Positions 26,343 through 34,491 of a stretch of 64,000 bases of DNA are shown here, piece by piece (positions within the stretch are counted from its first letter, which is position 1; each line of letters begins with the position of its first letter). The position numbers and the translations under genes were made by a program. A model generated the notes under the pieces. It saw nothing but the letters and a program-made list of their open reading frames with translations, searched no databases and had not been told where the DNA came from. Source of the DNA: Streptomyces sp. NA02950 (GTDB lineage: Bacteria; Actinomycetota; Actinomycetes; Streptomycetales; Streptomycetaceae); assembly GCF_013364155.1 (NCBI RefSeq), contig NZ_CP054916.1:2045001-2109000 (forward strand). Reading direction: 5' to 3'.

Positions 26343-27452
26343 ATGCCCGCAGACCCCCTCCGTTTCGCCTACTGGGTACCCAACGTCAGCGGTGGCCTGG
26401 TCACCAGTGCCATCGAGCAACGCACCGACTGGGGCTACGACTACAACCGCGAGCTGGCCCGGCTCGCCGAGAACAACGGCTTCGACTACGCGCTCAGCCA
26501 GGTCCGCTACATGGCCAGCTACGGCGCCGAGTACCAGCACGAGTCGACCAGCTTCAGCCTCGCCCTGCTGCTCGCCACCGAACGGCTGAAGGTCATCGCC
26601 GCCGTCCACCCGGGGCTCTGGCACCCCGGGGTGCTGGCCAAACTGGGCGCCACCGCCGACCAGCTGTCCGGCGGACGGTTCGCGGTGAACGTGGTCAGCG
26701 GCTGGTTCAAGGGCGAGTTCACCGCGCTCGGCGAGCCCTGGCTCGAGCACGACGAACGCTACCGGCGCGCCGAGGAGTTCATCCGTACCCTGCGGACGAT
26801 CTGGACCGAGGACCACGCCCACCTGGCCGGGGACTTCTACCGGATCCGCGACTTCTCGCTGAAGCCCAAGCCGGTGGACGTCCCCGACCGCCCGCATCCG
26901 GAGATCTTCCAGGGCGGCAACTCCACCGCCGCCCGCGCCATGGCGGGCCGGGTCTCCGACTGGTACTTCAGCAACGGCAAGGACTTCGACGGGGTCACCG
27001 AGCAGCTCCGGGACGTCCGTGCCTCCGCCGCCACCGCGGGCCGGCCGGCTCCGCGCTTCGGGCTCAACGGCTTCCTCATCGCCCGTGACACCGAGGCCGA
27101 GGCCCGGGAGACCCTGCGCGAGATCGTCGCCAAGGCCGACACCGACGCCGTCCACGGCTTCCGCGACGCCGTACGGCAGGCCGGGCAGTCCACCAGCGAC
27201 GGCAAGGGCATGTGGCAGGACTCCTCCTTCGAGGACCTGGTGCAGTACAACGACGGCTTCCGCACCGGGCTGATCGGCACCCCCGAGCAGATCGCCGAGC
27301 GCATCGTCGCCTACAAGCGGCTCGGCGTGGACCTCTTCCTCCTCGGCTTCCTGCACTACCTGGAGGAGGTCGAGTACTTCGGCACCCGGGTGCTGCCGCT
27401 GGTCCGTGAGCTGGAGGCGCAACTGCCGGAGCCCGAGCCCGCCCTCATCTGA
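26343..27452 (+). CDS. sfnG: FMNH2-dependent dimethyl sulfone monooxygenase
   Basis: 369 residues of the bacterial luciferase-like (LLM) family. SfnG-typical sequences are FAYWVPNVSGGLVTS at the start, DWGYDYNRELARLAE, NVVSGWFKGEFTALGEPWL near residue 118, and SSFEDLVQYNDGF followed by IGTPEQIAERIVAY. Characterised SfnG converts dimethyl sulfone to methanesulfinate and formaldehyde using FMNH2. GGGAG precedes ATG 26343. It heads an operon with two acyl-CoA-dehydrogenase-fold oxidoreductases, an FMN reductase and a second LLM enzyme. Confidence 0.92.
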   Translation: MPADPLRFAYWVPNVSGGLVTSAIEQRTDWGYDYNRELARLAENNGFDYALSQVRYMASYGAEYQHESTSFSLALLLATERLKVIAAVHPGLWHPGVLAKLGATADQLSGGRFAVNVVSGWFKGEFTALGEPWLEHDERYRRAEEFIRTLRTIWTEDHAHLAGDFYRIRDFSLKPKPVDVPDRPHPEIFQGGNSTAARAMAGRVSDWYFSNGKDFDGVTEQLRDVRASAATAGRPAPRFGLNGFLIARDTEAEARETLREIVAKADTDAVHGFRDAVRQAGQSTSDGKGMWQDSSFEDLVQYNDGFRTGLIGTPEQIAERIVAYKRLGVDLFLLGFLHYLEEVEYFGTRVLPLVRELEAQLPEPEPALI

Positions 27453-27495
27453 TCCGGCCCGCCATCTCACCGCGCACACCGAAAGGGGAACCCCC

Positions 27496-28713
27496 ATGAG
27501 CACCGTCACCCGCGTCGACTGGAACACTCGCCCCCGCCCCACCGACGCCGCCGGCTGGATCGGGCGCGCCGCCGACGTCGCCGGCGTCCTGGCCACCGAC
27601 GCGGCCGCGCGCGACAAGGCCGGAGCCACCCCGTACGCCGAGATCCGGCTGCTGAAGGATTCGGGCCTGGTCACCCTCCTCGGCCCCGCCGAACACGGGG
27701 GCGGCGGCCAGGACTGGACCACCGCGTACCGGGTGGTCCGCGAGGTCGCCAAGGCCGACGGCTCGATCGGCCAGCTGCTGGGCTACCACTATCTGTGGAA
27801 CTGGGCCGCCCGCCTGGTCGCCACCCGGGAACAGTGGGAGCAGGTGGAGGCCGAGGCGGCCCGGAACCAGTGGTTCTTCGGAGGCGCCGTCAACCCGCGC
27901 GACAACGACGTGGTCGTCAGGGACGAGGGCGACACCCTCACCTTCACCGGCCGCAAGTCCTTCTCCACCGGCAGCAAGGTCTCCGACGTCACCGTGCTGG
28001 AGGGTGTCCTGGAGGGCACCGAGAACCATGTGTTCGCCATCGTCCCGTCCGACAGCGAGGGGCTGGCCTTCGAGGACGACTGGGACAACATCGGCCAACG
28101 GCTCACCGAGAGCGGCAGCGTCACGATCGACGGTGTGCGCGTCCCCTGGTCGGCCGCCGCGGGCTATGTGGACAAGGAGTTCCGGCCCCGTGTCTACAAC
28201 ACCCTGAACGTACCGACGATCCAGCTGGTCTTCGTCAGCTTCTACCTGGGCATCGCGGCCGGGGCCCTGGAGACCGCCGCCCTCTACACCCGCACCAGGT
28301 CCCGTTCCTGGCTGCACGGCGGATACGAGACGGCCGTCGAGGAGCCGCATGTCATCGACACCTACGGCGATCTCACCGCCAAGCTCTGGGCGGTGGAGTC
28401 CTTCGCGGACACCGTGGCCGCCGAGGGCCAGCGGCTGCACGACGACCCGGACGCGGTGACCGAGGAGGCCCGCGGCGCGTTCGAGGTCCGGGCCGCCGCG
28501 GTGAAGGCGCGTGCCACCGAGGTCGCCCTCGAGGTCAGCAGCCGGATCTTCGAGGTCACCGGCGCCCGCTCCACCGCCTCCGCCGACGGTCTGGACCGCT
28601 TCTGGCGCAATGTGCGCACCCACACCCTGCACGACCCGGTGGCCTACAAGCGCCGTGAGGTGGGCCGCCATGTGCTCACCGGCGAACTCCCCCAGCCCAC
28701 CTGGTACTCCTGA
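27496..28713 (+). CDS. Acyl-CoA dehydrogenase-fold flavin monooxygenase (MsuC/SfnC/DszC-like)
   Basis: 405 residues. It has the acyl-CoA dehydrogenase fold but resembles the DszC/MsuC branch: FGGAVNPRDND near residue 131, FTGRKSFSTGSKVSDV near 151, DDWDNIGQRLTESGSVTIDG near 193 and the C-terminal FWRNVRTHTLHDPVAYK. The acyl-CoA catalytic Glu is not evident. Members use reduced flavin and O2 to oxygenate sulfur compounds, for example methanesulfinate to methanesulfonate. It sits 43 bp after sfnG with GAAAGGGG upstream, fitting the next step of dimethyl sulfone breakdown. Confidence 0.83.
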   Translation: MSTVTRVDWNTRPRPTDAAGWIGRAADVAGVLATDAAARDKAGATPYAEIRLLKDSGLVTLLGPAEHGGGGQDWTTAYRVVREVAKADGSIGQLLGYHYLWNWAARLVATREQWEQVEAEAARNQWFFGGAVNPRDNDVVVRDEGDTLTFTGRKSFSTGSKVSDVTVLEGVLEGTENHVFAIVPSDSEGLAFEDDWDNIGQRLTESGSVTIDGVRVPWSAAAGYVDKEFRPRVYNTLNVPTIQLVFVSFYLGIAAGALETAALYTRTRSRSWLHGGYETAVEEPHVIDTYGDLTAKLWAVESFADTVAAEGQRLHDDPDAVTEEARGAFEVRAAAVKARATEVALEVSSRIFEVTGARSTASADGLDRFWRNVRTHTLHDPVAYKRREVGRHVLTGELPQPTWYS

Positions 28714-28725
28714 CCGCTCTTCCGG

Positions 28726-28759
28726 GGGTGCGTCGGCCCGTCGGCGGGCCGACGCACCC
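28726..28759. terminator. Strong intra-operon hairpin
   Basis: A perfect 14-bp stem (GGGTGCGTCGGCCC with its complement) and a GTCGGC loop, 13 bp after the monooxygenase stop and 46 bp before the FMN reductase. It has no U-tract. It could be a partial terminator or an mRNA-processing/stability element that divides the operon 2+3. Confidence 0.55.
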
Positions 28760-28805
28760 GCCCCGCAGCCCCACCCCGCACCCCCGGTTCTTCGAAAGGT
28801 CCCCC

Positions 28806-29360
28806 ATGGCCACCGTCCTGTCCCTCTCCGGCTCCCCCTCCGCCACCTCCCGCACCGCCCGGCTGCTGCGCCATCTGGACGCGCGACTGACCGCACAGGG
28901 CCATGAGGTGGTCCCGCTGGACGTCCGTACGCTGCCCGCCGCCGCGCTGCTCGGTGCCGACTTCAGCCATCCGGCCATCACCCGTGCCACCGCCCTGGTC
29001 GAGCAGGCGGACGGGATCGTCGTCGGCACCCCCGTCTACAAGGCCGCCTACTCGGGGCTGCTCAAGTCGCTGCTGGATCTGCTGCCGCAGTACGCGCTCG
29101 CGGGCAAGACCGTGCTGCCCCTGGCCACCGGCGGCACCACGGCGCATGTCCTGGCCATCGACTACGCCCTGCGGCCCGTGCTGTCGTCGATGGGCGCGGC
29201 GCATATCGTCCAGGGCTGGTTCACCCTCGACAAGGACATCACCGTCGACCCGGACGGCGGGGTGACCGTGTCGCCCGGCGCTGCCGAGGCGCTGGGGCAG
29301 GTGGTCGACCAGTTCTCGGTGGCGCTCGGCCGCACCGCCGTGTTCGCCGCCGCCGGCTGA
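28806..29360 (+). CDS. ssuE: NAD(P)H-dependent FMN reductase (SsuE/MsuE type)
   Basis: 184 residues, flavodoxin-like fold. The FMN phosphate loop is SLSGSPSATSRTARLL at residues 6-21 and the flavin-ring contact GTPVYKAAYSGLLKSLLD at 74-91. It supplies FMNH2 to the two LLM monooxygenases and the DszC-like enzymes in the same operon. The length and the PVYKA(S/A)YSG motif are typical of SsuE. Confidence 0.9.
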   Translation: MATVLSLSGSPSATSRTARLLRHLDARLTAQGHEVVPLDVRTLPAAALLGADFSHPAITRATALVEQADGIVVGTPVYKAAYSGLLKSLLDLLPQYALAGKTVLPLATGGTTAHVLAIDYALRPVLSSMGAAHIVQGWFTLDKDITVDPDGGVTVSPGAAEALGQVVDQFSVALGRTAVFAAAG

Positions 29361-29383
29361 ACCCCCTCCCGAGGAGTACGCCC

Positions 29384-30583
29384 ATGTCCTCCCCGCCCGA
29401 AGGTGTGCACATCATCGCGGACGACGCCGAGGCGCTGGCGGTGGCCGCGCGGCTGGCCGAGGAGTTCCGCGCGGGCGCCGCCGAACGCGACGCCGCGCGC
29501 AGGCTGCCGCGCGCCGAACTGGACCGGCTGTCCGCGTCCGGACTGCCGGCCGTCACCATCCCGGCCGGGCACGGCGGCGCGGAGGTGACCGCCCGCACCC
29601 TCGCCGAGGTGTTCCGGCTGCTGGCCTCGGCCGACGCCAGTCTCGCCCAGATCCCGCAGAGCCACTTCGTCTACATCGAGGTGCTCCGCCGTCAGGGCAC
29701 ACCGGAGCAGCGCGCGTTCTTCTTCGGCGAGGTGCTGGCGGGGAAGCGGTTCGGCAACGCCCAGTCGGAGGCCGGTACCCGGCACGTCCAGGACATCCGC
29801 ACCCGGCTGGAGCCGCTGCCCGACGGCTCGTACACGCTCACCGGTGTCAAGCACTACTCCACCGGCGCCCTGTTCGCCGACTGGATCCCGGTGCTCGCCC
29901 GCGCCGGGGACGACACGCTGCACGTGGCGTACGTCCCGCGGAACGCGCCCGGGGTGACCGTCGTCGACGACTGGGACGGGATGGGCCAGCGGACGACCGC
30001 CAGCGGCACCGTACGGCTGCACGCGGTGCCGGTGCCCGCGAACCGCGTCATACCGCACCACCTCACTTTTCAGGGGCCCCAACTGCACGGCTCCGTCGCA
30101 CAGTTGCTGCACACGGCCATCGACGCCGGGATCGCCTCCGGGGCGCTGGCCGAGGCGGTGGAGTTCGTACGCACCAGCAGCCGTCCGTGGTTCGAGAGCG
30201 GGGTGGACACCGCGGCCGAGGACCCGCTGCTCATCCAGCGCTTCGGCGAACTGGCCATCCGGGTGCGGGCCGCCGAGGCCCTGCTGTCCACCGCCGCCCT
30301 CGCGGTGGACACCGCCCGGGACGACCTCACCGACCACACCGCCGCCGAGGCGTCGATCGCGGTGGCCGCGGCGAAGGTGGCGGCGGCGGAGGCGGCGGTC
30401 GAGACCGGCAGCGCCCTGTTCGAGGTGTCCGGCACCCGGTCGGCGCTGGACTCGCTCAATCTGCACCGCCACTGGCGGGACGCCCGCACCCACACCCTCC
30501 ACGATCCGGCCCGCTGGAAGGTCCAGCACATCGGCCGCTATGTGCTGGGCGGCATCCGGCCGCCCCGCCACGGACTGCTCTGA
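29384..30583 (+). CDS. sfnB: SfnB-family sulfur acquisition oxidoreductase
   Basis: 399 residues, acyl-CoA dehydrogenase-fold. It matches the SfnB pattern: HIIADDAEALAVAARLAEEF at the start, QIPQSHFVYIEVLRRQG near 89, GNAQSEAGTRHVQDIRTRL near 124, KHYSTGALFADW near 155 and the C-terminal HRHWRDARTHTLHDPARWK. SfnB genes are linked to dimethyl sulfone and sulfonate use, though the reaction is not settled. GAGGAG precedes ATG 29384, 23 bp after the FMN reductase stop. Confidence 0.88.
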   Translation: MSSPPEGVHIIADDAEALAVAARLAEEFRAGAAERDAARRLPRAELDRLSASGLPAVTIPAGHGGAEVTARTLAEVFRLLASADASLAQIPQSHFVYIEVLRRQGTPEQRAFFFGEVLAGKRFGNAQSEAGTRHVQDIRTRLEPLPDGSYTLTGVKHYSTGALFADWIPVLARAGDDTLHVAYVPRNAPGVTVVDDWDGMGQRTTASGTVRLHAVPVPANRVIPHHLTFQGPQLHGSVAQLLHTAIDAGIASGALAEAVEFVRTSSRPWFESGVDTAAEDPLLIQRFGELAIRVRAAEALLSTAALAVDTARDDLTDHTAAEASIAVAAAKVAAAEAAVETGSALFEVSGTRSALDSLNLHRHWRDARTHTLHDPARWKVQHIGRYVLGGIRPPRHGLL

Positions 30584-30696
30584 GCGCTCCGCGGGGCCGG
30601 ACGTCGGCGAGGCCGCTCAAGCCCCGTCCGCGCACCCGCGTCCCCCGCCCGAGTCCGCACACCCGCACCCCCGCACCCCGACCACGGAGATCCGCG

Positions 30697-31857
30697 ATGT
30701 CCCTCACCTTCCACTGGTTCCTGCCCACCAACGGCGACAGCCGCCACGTGGTCGGCGGTGGCCACGGAACGCCCGTCACCGCGGCGGGCGGTGACCGTCC
30801 GCCGTCCGTCGGCTATCTGACCCAGATCGCCCGCGCCGCCGAGGACCTGGGCTTCGTCGGCGCGCTGACCCCGACCGGGGCCTGGTGCGAGGACGCCTGG
30901 CTGACCACGGCCATGGTCAGCCGGCACACCGAACGGCTGAAGTTCCTGGTGGCGTTCCGGCCCGGCTTCGTCTCCCCGACGCTCGCCGCACAGATGGCCT
31001 CCACCTACCAGCGGCAGAGCGGCGGCCGACTGCTGCTCAACGTGGTCACCGGCGGCGAGAGCCACGAACAGCGCGCCTACGGCGACTTCCTCGGCAAGGA
31101 CGCCCGCTACGCCCGCACCGGCGAGTTCCTCCACATCGTGCGCGGGCTGTGGGACGGCGCGACCGTCGATCTGGCCGGGGACCATCTGCGGGTGGAGGAC
31201 GCCACACTCGCCCGGCTGCCCGACCCGGTGCCCGAGATCTACTTCGGCGGCTCCTCCCCCGCCGCCGGGCAGGTGGCCGCCCGCCATGCGGATGTCTATC
31301 TCACCTGGGGCGAACCGCCCGCCCAGGTCGCCGAGAAGATCGCCTGGATCCGCGGGCTGGCCGAGCGCGAGGGGCGCACCGTCCGCTTCGGCATCCGGCT
31401 GCATGTCATCACCCGGGACACCGCCGAGCAGGCGTGGGCCGAGGCCCGGCGGCTGCTGGACGGTTTCGACCCGGAGACCGTACGGGCCGTCCAGAACGGG
31501 CTGGGGCGCAGCGAGTCCGAGGGGCAGCGACGCATGCTCGCCCTGCACGGCGGCAGCCGGGACGCACTGGAGATCCACCCCAATCTGTGGGCCGGGATCG
31601 GTCTGGTCCGTGGTGGCGCGGGGACCGCCCTGGTGGGCGGCCACGCCGAGGTGGCGGAGCGGATCGAGGAGTACCACGGCATCGGTATCGAGGAGTTCGT
31701 GCTCTCCGGCTATCCGCACCTGGAGGAGGCGTACTGGTTCGGGGAGGGTGTGCTGCCGCTGCTCCGGGCGCGGGGGCTGTGGGCCCATCCGGCCCGTACC
31801 GACGCCGCCCCGCCGCCTGCCGCTCAGGTGCCCTTCGCGGTGTCCGGGACCTCGTAA
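30697..31857 (+). CDS. ssuD: FMNH2-dependent alkanesulfonate monooxygenase
   Basis: 386 residues, LLM family. SsuD-type features are the N-terminal FHWFLPTNGDSRHV, TPTGAWCEDAWLT near 57, GRLLLNVVTGG near 109 and PEIYFGGSSPAAG near 181. The enzyme releases sulfite from alkanesulfonates. Last of the five-gene operon, 113 bp after sfnB, with CGGAG before ATG 30697. No SsuABC transporter is nearby, so uptake must be encoded elsewhere or the substrate diffuses in (as dimethyl sulfone does). Methanesulfonate-specific MsuD activity is an alternative. Confidence 0.88.
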   Translation: MSLTFHWFLPTNGDSRHVVGGGHGTPVTAAGGDRPPSVGYLTQIARAAEDLGFVGALTPTGAWCEDAWLTTAMVSRHTERLKFLVAFRPGFVSPTLAAQMASTYQRQSGGRLLLNVVTGGESHEQRAYGDFLGKDARYARTGEFLHIVRGLWDGATVDLAGDHLRVEDATLARLPDPVPEIYFGGSSPAAGQVAARHADVYLTWGEPPAQVAEKIAWIRGLAEREGRTVRFGIRLHVITRDTAEQAWAEARRLLDGFDPETVRAVQNGLGRSESEGQRRMLALHGGSRDALEIHPNLWAGIGLVRGGAGTALVGGHAEVAERIEEYHGIGIEEFVLSGYPHLEEAYWFGEGVLPLLRARGLWAHPARTDAAPPPAAQVPFAVSGTS

Positions 31858-31863
31858 CAGCTC

Positions 31864-31904
31864 GGTCCGGCCGTCTTCGGAAACTACGCGTAGGGGGCCG
31901 GACC
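31864..31904. terminator. Inverted repeat downstream of the organosulfur operon
   Basis: GGTCCGGCC and GGCCGGACC form a perfect 9-bp stem around a 23-nt loop, 6 bp after the ssuD stop. A probable factor-assisted terminator. Confidence 0.5.
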
Positions 31905-31991
31905 AGAAGGACGATCTGATCAGGTACCGCAACCCGAAGAAGGTGAACATCGGGGACGATGCCCGACGGGCGGACAGGGGCGCTCATAGCC

Positions 31992-32366
31992 ATGTCCCGT
32001 CCGCCGAAGGGGAAGAACACCACGCTCGCGTTGGAGGCCTATCCGTTCACCCCGACCCCGAAAGACGTGTCCAGGCGCCGCAAGGCCCTGGACCGCTTCC
32101 TGCGCTCCTATCTGCCCACGGCGCGGCCGGGGCGCAGGGCTGCCGTGGCTGAGGCCGAGACCCGAGCCATCATGCGAGCCGCATACTCCGGCGTTACGCT
32201 CGCAGTAGTCATGGCTCGGGGGAAATCTCGCTCTACCGGAGTCGACCATGTCCACTACGTACACCGACATAGAGCTTCAGACAGAAGAAGTCGACCAGTC
32301 CAGAATCATGCGGAGCAGCGTGAGCTATGCGGTCGGCGACAGAGGCGGACTCGAATCGACGAGTGA
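31992..32366 (+). CDS. Uncertain hypothetical ORF
   Basis: 124 residues if real. The first 80 residues (MSRPPKGKNTTLALEAYPFT, then RRRKALDRFLRSYLPTARPG) look protein-like and basic, but the last 40 overlap the next gene and look like an out-of-frame shadow. No family recognised. It may be a remnant whose true 3' end was lost. Confidence 0.25.
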   Translation: MSRPPKGKNTTLALEAYPFTPTPKDVSRRRKALDRFLRSYLPTARPGRRAAVAEAETRAIMRAAYSGVTLAVVMARGKSRSTGVDHVHYVHRHRASDRRSRPVQNHAEQRELCGRRQRRTRIDE

Positions 32367-32640
32367 GGCCTACCGCCACCCCTGGACGTTCAAGCGACGG
32401 GGCATGGGGGACTATCTCCTGACGGGCTGGCCCGAGATGCGGCCCGACTCCAAGGCGTGGCTCGCTGCCGGAGAAGCGATAGTTCTCGGCGATGCGACGG
32501 CCGGCTCCTTCTTGGGACTCGCCCCCTTCACCGTGCACAACGTCGTACCGGAATCGGGGCAGATCCGATTCCGGCTCAACATCGAATGGCCCGACCCGCT
32601 GGCGATTCTCATCGACTTCTGGGTCATCCACTTCGTCTGA
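32248..32640 (+). CDS. Hypothetical protein
   Basis: 130 residues, acidic N-terminus, Trp-rich middle (HPWTFKRRGMGDYLLTGWPE) and a hydrophobic end (WPDPLAILIDFWVIHFV). CGGAG is present upstream of ATG 32248. Lower G+C and weaker codon bias than its neighbours suggest an accessory gene. I do not recognise the family; cytosolic or membrane-associated location is undecided. Confidence 0.55.
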   Translation: MSTTYTDIELQTEEVDQSRIMRSSVSYAVGDRGGLESTSEAYRHPWTFKRRGMGDYLLTGWPEMRPDSKAWLAAGEAIVLGDATAGSFLGLAPFTVHNVVPESGQIRFRLNIEWPDPLAILIDFWVIHFV

Positions 32641-32731
32641 GGACCCGGGCTGAGACGCGGCCCGGCGGTGCACTCGCCGCTGGGTCGGCCGGAGCGGGGC
32701 CTGAAGTCGGCCTACACCTCCGCCCTTGGGC

Positions 32732-32917
32732 TCAGCCGCGCGCCGCGTACTGGACGAACTGGCTCCAGCCTTCGCGTCCGACCGCGAGGGCAGGGCGGCT
32801 CACGTCCTTGGAGTCCCGTACGTGGACGGCCTGTTCGGTGACGGCGACCTCTACGCAACTGTCGCCCTGGGTACCGCTGTAGCTGGACTTGAACCAGGCG
32901 AGTTCGGACCTGCTCAT
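32732..32917 (-). CDS. DUF397 protein
   Basis: 61 residues with the DUF397 pattern: WFKSSYSGTQGDSCVEVAV, VHVRDSKD and a Trp-containing end (GREGWSQFVQYA). The ATG overlaps the stop of the upstream XRE regulator (ATGA). DUF397 proteins nearly always pair with an XRE regulator; some such pairs control development or antibiotic production, and the DUF397 partner behaves like an antagonist. Confidence 0.9.
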   Translation of the reverse strand: MSRSELAWFKSSYSGTQGDSCVEVAVTEQAVHVRDSKDVSRPALAVGREGWSQFVQYAARG

Positions 32918-33771
32918 AGCACTCCTCGCAGTCGCTCCAGTAGGCCCCGGGAGTCTTGGGGGTTCAGGGCCTGCGACCGCAGTGTGTCATAGCGCTGATG
33001 CAGGAGGCTCACTTCTTTCGGACCAGTGATCAACCGTCCGTTCTGCTGCCCTTCGGAGTACGCGAGCCGCCGTCCCTCTGCGGTTTCCAACAGCTGAACC
33101 GGGCCATCCAGGCACGCATGGAACTCCGCGTCCACCGGCATGACTTGAAGGATCACATTGCGCAGAGCGCTGAGCTCCAGCACGTGGTCGCACAGACCCC
33201 GCAACACCTCCGAACCGCCGAGCCGCTTCCGCAGGACCGACTCCTCCACGATGAAGGTGAACGGGACGTTCGGCCGTTCGTACAGCATCTTCTGCCGCTC
33301 CAGCCGAGCCGTCACCTGCTCCTCCAACTGCGTGTCCGTCAGGAGCGGAATGCTGTTGTCGAACACCGCACGCGCGTACGCCTCCGACTGCAACAGCCCC
33401 GGCACCAGCCTGCACTCGTACGTACACAGGCTCACCGCCACCCGCTCCAGCCGAGCCCACCGCCGGAACCACGCCGCGAGCCCCGGCTTGCCGCGCGTCA
33501 GAAACCCCGCCGCCTTCCGTAACGCACCCGTGTTGCCCAACACCTCCTCCGCCCGCTCCACGAACGACTCGTCCGGCATCCGCCGCCCCAGCTCCACCGA
33601 GGCCACCGTGTGCTTCGAGAACTGGACCAGTTCCCCGAACTCCACCCGGCTCAGGCCCGCGTGCTCGCGCAGGGCCTGGACGACGGCCCCGAAGGTCCGC
33701 AGACTGTCGGAGGGGTCGGGCTCCCGTTCCCAGTCGCCGTCCCCTGTCACACAGGCGTTGTCGGTCGTCAT
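32914..33771 (-). CDS. XRE-family regulator with DUF5753-type C-terminal domain
   Basis: 285 residues. An N-terminal HTH (FGAVVQALREHAGLSRVEFG then ELVQFSKHTVASVELGRRMP) is followed by the roughly 180-residue ligand-sensing-like domain of Streptomyces XRE/DUF397 systems (EYRLVPGLLQSE-type motif here CRLVPGLLQSEAYARAV, and HACLDGPVQLLE). It is cotranscribed with DUF397 and divergent from an ATPase gene. GGAGGTG precedes ATG 33771. A 19-bp palindrome in the shared promoter region is the likely binding site. Confidence 0.9.
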   Translation of the reverse strand: MTTDNACVTGDGDWEREPDPSDSLRTFGAVVQALREHAGLSRVEFGELVQFSKHTVASVELGRRMPDESFVERAEEVLGNTGALRKAAGFLTRGKPGLAAWFRRWARLERVAVSLCTYECRLVPGLLQSEAYARAVFDNSIPLLTDTQLEEQVTARLERQKMLYERPNVPFTFIVEESVLRKRLGGSEVLRGLCDHVLELSALRNVILQVMPVDAEFHACLDGPVQLLETAEGRRLAYSEGQQNGRLITGPKEVSLLHQRYDTLRSQALNPQDSRGLLERLRGVL

Positions 33772-33865
33772 ACGCGGACACCTCCAGCTGCGTACGTGCG
33801 AGGGCCCCCGCGCTCACTCACCCAGGGTGATGGATCAACCGGCGTACCGTCCACCGAACGCGCAT

Positions 33866-33884
33866 GTACGCTGACTCAGCGTAC
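33866..33884. promoter_or_regulatory. 19-bp palindrome, candidate XRE operator
   Basis: Perfect 9-bp arms GTACGCTGA and TCAGCGTAC with one central base, between the divergent XRE and ATPase genes. A half-site GTACGCTGAC also precedes the membrane-anchored XRE gene at 14859. Confidence 0.6.
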
Positions 33885-33932
33885 GCAGCGCGCCGCTGGC
33901 GAGGGCCACCGCACACCCACCACCGTGGTCCC

Positions 33933-34370
33933 ATGAACGTAAGCACGTCCCAACTCCCCGCCACCCCACGAGCCTTCACTCAGCGCCTGTCCTCCACCCG
34001 GCGCGGGGCCCGGCTCGCCCGCCTGTTCGCCGTCGAACAGCTCCGCACCTGGCCGGTATCGCCAAGCCTCACCGAGCGCGCCGAGGGAATCATCGCCGAG
34101 CTGGCCGCGAACGCGGCACTGCACGGACGCGTCCAGGGCCGCGACTTCCGGCTCACCCTCACCCAGCACGAGGCGACGGGAGTCCTCCGCATCGAGGTCA
34201 CCGACACCCGTGGCGAGAAACTGCCCGCGCTCGTCTCGACCCCGCCACCGGACCGCGAATCCGGCCGTGGCCTGCTCCTGGTCGCCACGCTCGCCGACCG
34301 CTGGGGCACCGAGCCGCACCAGCCCGTGGGCAAGACCGTATGGGCCGAGCTGGACCCCCGCTCCGGCTGA
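33933..34370 (+). CDS. RsbW-like ATP-binding protein (HATPase_c_2)
   Basis: 145 residues of the GHKL ATPase fold: the N-box IIAELAANAALHG near residue 51, the ATP-contact LRIEVTDTRGE near 87 and the G-box ESGRGLLLVATLADRWG near 107. Such single-domain proteins are anti-sigma or regulatory kinases in streptomycetes. ATG 33933 is within-frame of a longer ORF but marks the conserved start. Divergent from the XRE-DUF397 pair, the usual three-gene association. Confidence 0.88.
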   Translation: MNVSTSQLPATPRAFTQRLSSTRRGARLARLFAVEQLRTWPVSPSLTERAEGIIAELAANAALHGRVQGRDFRLTLTQHEATGVLRIEVTDTRGEKLPALVSTPPPDRESGRGLLLVATLADRWGTEPHQPVGKTVWAELDPRSG

Positions 34371-34428
34371 GCCCATGGGTGATCCGTCGGCGACACCTTC
34401 CCGCCGGCTGGGGCCGTGGGGCGTTCTT

Positions 34429-34445
34429 CTGGAAATTTCTTCCAG
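34429..34445. promoter_or_regulatory. Candidate TetR operator at the tetR promoter
   Basis: CTGGAA-N5-TTCCAG, a perfect 6-bp-arm palindrome. It overlaps the expected -35 of a promoter whose -10 is TAGGCT at 34457. The same architecture (CTAGAA-N5-TTCTAG) precedes the convergent SDR gene. Confidence 0.55.
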
Positions 34446-34491
34446 TTCTGGTGCATTAGGCTGTCCGCCATGACGCCAACAGGTTCGAACC

